This document shows positions 60,671 through 64,000 of a DNA stretch of 64,000 bases, piece after piece; positions within the stretch are counted from its first letter, which is position 1, and every line of letters begins with the position of its first letter. Origin of the DNA: Marimonas arenosa (GTDB lineage Bacteria; Pseudomonadota; Alphaproteobacteria; Rhodobacterales; Rhodobacteraceae); assembly GCF_030848945.1 (NCBI RefSeq), contig NZ_JANHAX010000002.1, positions 741,784 to 805,783 on the forward strand, written 5' to 3'. The notes beneath the pieces are model-generated. The model saw nothing but the letters and a program-made list of their open reading frames with translations. It had not been told where the DNA came from and did no database searches. Both the position numbers and the translations under genes were made by a program.

Positions 60671-60827
60671 CTCGTCTTCCTTCCCCTGGCCGACGCCAAA
60701 GGCGGGAAAGCCTGTCCATGGCGCCGTGCGTGACGACCCATCCGGGAAAACCCGGTATTGATTGCCACTTTGGCGCGATTTTGCGCGGCGCGAGGCCGTC
60801 TGTCAAAGCCCCACTGCCGTGGTGCGG

Positions 60828-62036
60828 TCAGTTCCGGGTGGCCAGAAGGTCTTGGACCAGGGCTTCGAGCCGCGCAATGCGGACCTGTGCCCGGCTGTCA
60901 CGCGCGGCCAGCGTCGCGATGCGATCGTCCTGCCGGGCGATATAGATATGGGCGTGCTCGAGCTCGTTGAGGATGCGGCCCATCTTGTCGGTCAGATTGA
61001 CCGGCTGGCCGGGACCGGTCGGGCCGACGGCCGGCAGGTGACCCAGCGCATACATCTCGCGGGCGTGCTCGGCGATCGACGGCAGGTCGTAATCGGCGGA
61101 AAACACCGCGTCGCAGCCGGCCGCGCAGGTCGGGCCGCCGGTGATGATCTGACCGGCGATTTCGAGGTCGCCGCTGCCGGCGAAGAGGGTGAGGTACTTG
61201 GCCTTGGCCGAGCTGTCGCTGCCCACGGCGCCCTGCTTGAGGATGAAGTTGGTACCGGCGCCGAACGACCATTCGCCGCCGGTATCGGTGTTGCCCATCA
61301 CGATCTCGGGGCGGCCGTTGTTCTGCAGGTTGAGCAGAGTGCGGGGACTGGTCGTGGTGCTGGTTTCCTCGACGAGGAACTGGGCATTTCCGGCATCGCC
61401 ATACAGGTGCAGACGCGTGTCCGGCAAGCTGGTGCCGAGACCGACCTGACCGGTGTCGTCAATGGTCAGGGCGTTGTTGTTGTCGCCGGGTTTGATCGCG
61501 AAAGCATGAACCCCGTTAGTCACGTCGTTGACCCGGAAATCCAAATCGTTTGCCGAGATCTCCCAGATTTGCGGGGTCCAGCCGCCGGTCCCGTCCTGAT
61601 CGAGGCGCAGTGCGGGGGTATCCCCGCTGGTGACGTGCAGATGCGCCTGCGGCATCGAAGTGCCGAAACCGATCAGGCCATTGTCGTCGATGTACAGCGC
61701 GTTCGATGGGGCGTAGGCTTCGATCTTGAAGATTTGCAGGCCGGAATCGCCGTCCTGGATCGAAAAAGATTCCTGGCCGCTGGGGTGGGCCTCGTTGGCC
61801 AGGATCCGCCAGTCGCGTTTCGACGTGTTCAGGCCGGTGGTGGTGTCCTCTAGATGAATGCCAACGACCTCGGCTTTCACCTTCAACGGGAAACTTCCGA
61901 AGCTTTCCGAACTGGTGCAGTCCGCCCCGACGCAAAGATTTCCGACCACGCTGTGATCGCCGCTCAGAAGCGTTTGGGCGGCAGCGCCATGTGTCAGAGA
62001 AAGGGCCGCGAGCCCGGCGTAGAGTGTGTGTCGCAT
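60828..62036 (-). CDS. Array copy E: secreted fibre-like protein
   Basis: A 402-residue paralogue: signal peptide about 1-20 (MRHTLYAGLAALSLTHGAAA), then LSGDHSVVGNLCVGADC (Cys35, Cys40). Modules GLIGFGTSMPQAHLHV and QVGLGTSLPDTRLHL. Conserved block NNGRPEIVMGNTDTGGEWSF; Cys pair in PTCAAGCDAVF. The C-terminal domain has AREMYALGHLPAVGPTGPGQ in place of PNVGPT. The C-terminal coiled coil is about 40 residues (QDDRIATLAARDSRAQVRIA). ATG 62036 follows GAGGAG. Near-copy of the C sequence in the AGSGDLEIAGQIITGG region. Confidence 0.75.
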   Translation of the reverse strand: MRHTLYAGLAALSLTHGAAAQTLLSGDHSVVGNLCVGADCTSSESFGSFPLKVKAEVVGIHLEDTTTGLNTSKRDWRILANEAHPSGQESFSIQDGDSGLQIFKIEAYAPSNALYIDDNGLIGFGTSMPQAHLHVTSGDTPALRLDQDGTGGWTPQIWEISANDLDFRVNDVTNGVHAFAIKPGDNNNALTIDDTGQVGLGTSLPDTRLHLYGDAGNAQFLVEETSTTTSPRTLLNLQNNGRPEIVMGNTDTGGEWSFGAGTNFILKQGAVGSDSSAKAKYLTLFAGSGDLEIAGQIITGGPTCAAGCDAVFSADYDLPSIAEHAREMYALGHLPAVGPTGPGQPVNLTDKMGRILNELEHAHIYIARQDDRIATLAARDSRAQVRIARLEALVQDLLATRN

Positions 62037-62261
62037 GCTGCTCTCCTCAAGATTGCCGTTTCGATGCCGTCGGGTCTGTCCCGATGACGGCAAACGAGGC
62101 AGTTGTTTTGCAGGTATGTTTCATGCCCGACGCCCCGCAGGTCAAGCCGCGGGGGAGAGTCGGTCAGGATTTCTCTGCAAACCGTGGGCGAACCGTCGGA
62201 GTCGGTGCGGGGAGCGGCACAACTCCGGCCCTGGGCCCGGGGCTGTGCCGCGACAGCTTGG

Positions 62262-63464
62262 TTATTCGCCGGCCGTGTTTTCCAGCGTGTCTAGCCGGGC
62301 CGTGAGAGCGGCGATGGCGTCGCGCTGCGCGCGGTTCTCCTGATGTAACTGGTCGATGTAGATATGGGCGTGTTCCAGCTCGTTGAGCATCCGGCCGAGC
62401 TTGTCGGAGAGGTTGATCGGCTGGTTCTCGATCGTCGGGCCGACATTTGGCAGGTGGCCCAGGGCATACATCCGCTCGGAATGCTGTTCGATCGAGGGCA
62501 GGTCATACTGGTCCGTGAACACCAGGTCGCAACCGCCGCCGCAGGTGGTTCCGCCGGTGGTCAGCGTGCCGGTGATAGTCATGTTGCCCGAATTGGTCAG
62601 CGTCAGCTGGGTGGTCTTGGCTGAGGGCAGCGAACCGACCGCGCCGGATTTTAAGACCATGTTGGTCCCGCCGCCGATCGACCATTCGTTGCCTTGCGAC
62701 GTATTGGCCAGCACCAGATCCGGCCGGCCGTTGTTGACGAACTCGGCCACGGTTCGGGCGGCGGAGGTGGTGGAGAGTTCTTCAACCTTGAGCTTTGCCG
62801 TCCCGTCGGTGCGGCGCAGGTGCAGCGACGCCTGCGGTGCATCGGTGCCCATCCCGATCTGATTGTCGCTGTCGATGTAGATGCTGTCTTCCGGCGCGCC
62901 GGGTTTGATTCGGAAGACAAGATCGCTGCCGCCGGTGACATCGCGAATGAAGAAGTTGGCTTCGTTGCCGGCGATGTCCCAGGTCTGCGCTGTGAAGCCC
63001 GACGAGCCGTCCTGATCCAGCCGCAACGTGGGGGTGTTGCCCTGCTTGACATGCAGATCGACCACCGGTGCGTTGGTGCCGAAGCCGACGCGGTTGGTGC
63101 TGTCGACATAGAGTTGGTTCGCGCGGGCCCCTGCCTCGATGGTGAACACGTTTCGGCCTGCGGTGGCATCCTCGATGGCGAACATGTTGGCGCCGCCATT
63201 GGTCGACTCGTTGGCAATCAGGCGCCAGTCGTTGTTGGGGAAGCTGGCCGAGTTCGAGGTATCGTCGAAAAACAGGCGAAGATTGTTTTCTTTCAGAACC
63301 TCGGTGTCGAAGCCGAAATTCATGCCGGACGTACAGTCGATGCCGACGCAGAGACTGCCCTGGACGATGACATCGGTGACGAAGACCTGCTGCGCGATCG
63401 CGCCGCCGGATGTGAGGCCAAGAGTGATGACCGAGGAGAGTATCGTTTGGGTGAAGCGGGCCAT
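62262..63464 (-). CDS. Array copy F: secreted fibre-like protein
   Basis: A 400-residue paralogue: signal peptide about 1-24; QGSLCVGIDC (Cys39, Cys44) and KENNLRLFFDDTS, as in copy A. Modules RVGFGTNAPVVDLHV and QIGMGTDAPQASLHL. Conserved block NNGRPDLVLANTSQGNEWSI, then TTCGGGCDLVFTDQYDLPSI with a Ser-to-Thr change at the conserved SDD. GHLPNVGPTIENQPINLSDK closes the domain. Copy F belongs with A and G. ATG 63464 has AAAGGA upstream at about 10 bases; a second in-frame ATG lies at 63482. Confidence 0.75.
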   Translation of the reverse strand: MARFTQTILSSVITLGLTSGGAIAQQVFVTDVIVQGSLCVGIDCTSGMNFGFDTEVLKENNLRLFFDDTSNSASFPNNDWRLIANESTNGGANMFAIEDATAGRNVFTIEAGARANQLYVDSTNRVGFGTNAPVVDLHVKQGNTPTLRLDQDGSSGFTAQTWDIAGNEANFFIRDVTGGSDLVFRIKPGAPEDSIYIDSDNQIGMGTDAPQASLHLRRTDGTAKLKVEELSTTSAARTVAEFVNNGRPDLVLANTSQGNEWSIGGGTNMVLKSGAVGSLPSAKTTQLTLTNSGNMTITGTLTTGGTTCGGGCDLVFTDQYDLPSIEQHSERMYALGHLPNVGPTIENQPINLSDKLGRMLNELEHAHIYIDQLHQENRAQRDAIAALTARLDTLENTAGE

Positions 63465-63620
63465 ATCGCGCGATCCTTTCAAATGAAATTTCAGTCCATC
63501 TTGAAAAAAGAAACCGTTTCAGTTCCGCGGCGGGTCTTGCACCTATTGGCCACGGAATACGCTATGCACACACGGTATGCGAAATAGCGCGCAAATCCCA
63601 AGGAATTTTGGGGAATGAAC

Positions 63621-63637
63621 GTTTCCGAACTGGAAAC
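63621..63637. promoter_or_regulatory. Palindrome GTTTCC-N5-GGAAAC, site 2
   Basis: GTTTCCGAACTGGAAAC has 6-bp arms (7 with flanking C/G). It lies 157 bp upstream of copy F and just after the terminator of copy G. The same GTTTCC-N5-GGAAAC form is found at 32782-32798. It is a candidate operator shared by secreted-protein genes. Confidence 0.35.
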
Positions 63638-63662
63638 GCCCGGCCGGATTTCTGGCCGGGCG
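63637..63662 (-). terminator. Terminator of array copy G
   Basis: Arms CGCCCGGCC (63637-63645) and GGCCGGGCG (63654-63662) are perfect, with an 8-nt loop. On the minus strand the stem is followed by TTTCC. It lies about 33 bp past the stop of copy G. It overlaps the palindrome at 63621-63637 by one base. Confidence 0.65.
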
Positions 63663-63694
63663 AGCATCTTTTGCCGTTTCTGCGCGTCGGCGCG

Positions 63695-64000
63695 TTACTC
63701 GGTGCCCAGATGCGCCTTCAAGGCGCCTAGGGTCGCGGTCAACTCGGCGATTTGTGCCTCTTGGCGGGCGATGCGGTCGTTCTGGCGGGCGATTTCCTGG
63801 CCCTGGACGGTAAGTTTATCGTCCTGCTGGGCGATGAAGATATGGGCGTGCTCAAGCTCGTTGAGCATCCGGCCGACCTTGTCGGTCAGGTTGATCGGCT
63901 GGTTCTCGATCGTCGGGCCGACATTGGGCAGATGGCCCATTGCGAACATCCGCTCGGTGTGTTCGGCAATCGACGGCAGGTCGTAGTCGTCGCTGAACAC
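63695..64000 (-). CDS. Array copy G: secreted fibre-like protein (5' part beyond window)
   Basis: Only the last ~101 residues are visible: VFSDDYDLPSIAEHTERMFA, then GHLPNVGPTIENQPINLTDK and MLNELEHAHIFIAQQDDK. The coiled-coil tail (about 45 residues, QEIARQNDRIARQEAQIAEL) is longer than in copy A. Over 153 bp (63848-64000) its DNA matches copy A (55501-55653) without gaps and with only 5 differences. The gene runs off the right edge, so the N-terminus is not seen. More copies could follow. Confidence 0.75.
   Translation of the reverse strand: MFSDDYDLPSIAEHTERMFAMGHLPNVGPTIENQPINLTDKVGRMLNELEHAHIFIAQQDDKLTVQGQEIARQNDRIARQEAQIAELTATLGALKAHLGTE

Noticed and set aside
55435..64000. Prophage tail-fibre locus
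   Set aside because: The proteins have signal peptides and come in seven paralogous copies with no capsid, tail, lysis or integrase gene near them. Phage fibres are not normally exported by signal peptides.
55435..64000. Autotransporter or RTX adhesins
   Set aside because: No C-terminal beta-barrel, no GGxGxDxxx nonapeptide repeats, and no type I secretion genes.
1..64000. CRISPR arrays and insertion sequences
   Set aside because: No regularly spaced direct repeats, cas genes, transposase frames or terminal inverted repeats were found by reading. The only repeated units are the protein paralogues and REP-like elements.

Overview
The window is about 64 kb of high-GC DNA from what looks like a marine alphaproteobacterium of the Rhodobacteraceae (Roseobacter/Rhodovulum type). 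The support is a non-DNA-binding bifunctional PutA with a divergent Lrp-type regulator, a TAXI-TRAP transporter with fused permease, a BKACE-family enzyme, a secreted protein ending in a VPLPA-CTERM sorting signal, form IA RuBisCO with cbbQ/cbbO, and pervasive ATGA-coupled operons. No transposase, integrase, phage structural operon, rRNA or CRISPR array was seen. The genus is not determined.

Layout. 1-7 kb: small metabolic genes (GNAT end, two VOC proteins, DMT exporter, Nudix, lipase-like hydrolase, orphan phnM, orphan ectC, GFA protein, rhomboid protease). 7-12.5 kb: putA with its Lrp regulator, a TPR protein, a membrane protein. 12.6 kb: tRNA-Leu(TAA). 12.8-22.1 kb: a LysR-controlled catabolic cluster: CaiB-type CoA-transferase, an acyl-CoA dehydrogenase homologue with desulfinase-like active-site changes, a ThDP enzyme, a TAXI-TRAP uptake system and a universal stress protein. 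22.1-25.2 kb: RpiR regulator, BKACE enzyme and class III aminotransferase. 25.3-34 kb: cbbR-cbbL-cbbS-cbbQ-cbbO, a VPLPA-CTERM protein and two small unknown genes. 34-44.6 kb: aromatic catabolism (MarR, gentisate dioxygenase, fumarylpyruvate-hydrolase-like enzyme, flavin monooxygenase, crotonase, second MarR, CoA ligase, amidohydrolase, DUF3237, acyl-CoA dehydrogenase). 44.6-47.7 kb: complete zinc uptake locus zur-znuC-znuB / znuA with a Zur-like operator. 47.7-49.3 kb: two exporters. 49.6-52.7 kb: a large fusion of a permease with FG-GAP/UnbV repeats. 52.9-55.4 kb: two sulfotransferases and a GT4 glycosyltransferase. 55.4-64 kb: a tandem array of seven paralogous secreted fibre-like proteins, the seventh cut by the window end.

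The best candidate for an undescribed system is the tandem array. Each complete copy is 389-403 residues and has a signal peptide, a conserved N-terminal Cys-x4-Cys, tail-fibre-like 'GxGT..P..LH' modules, a Cys-x3-Cys, a C-terminal domain resembling the S74/endosialidase-chaperone type without the catalytic dyad, and in most copies a coiled coil. The adjacent sulfotransferases and glycosyltransferase could modify the same surface. Second is the 13-21 kb cluster, which fits activation, desulfination and uptake of a sulfinate such as 3-sulfinopropionate; this could connect to DMSP-derived 3-mercaptopropionate. Third is the aromatic cluster, in which a monooxygenase of the protocatechuate-forming type sits beside gentisate ring-cleavage genes.
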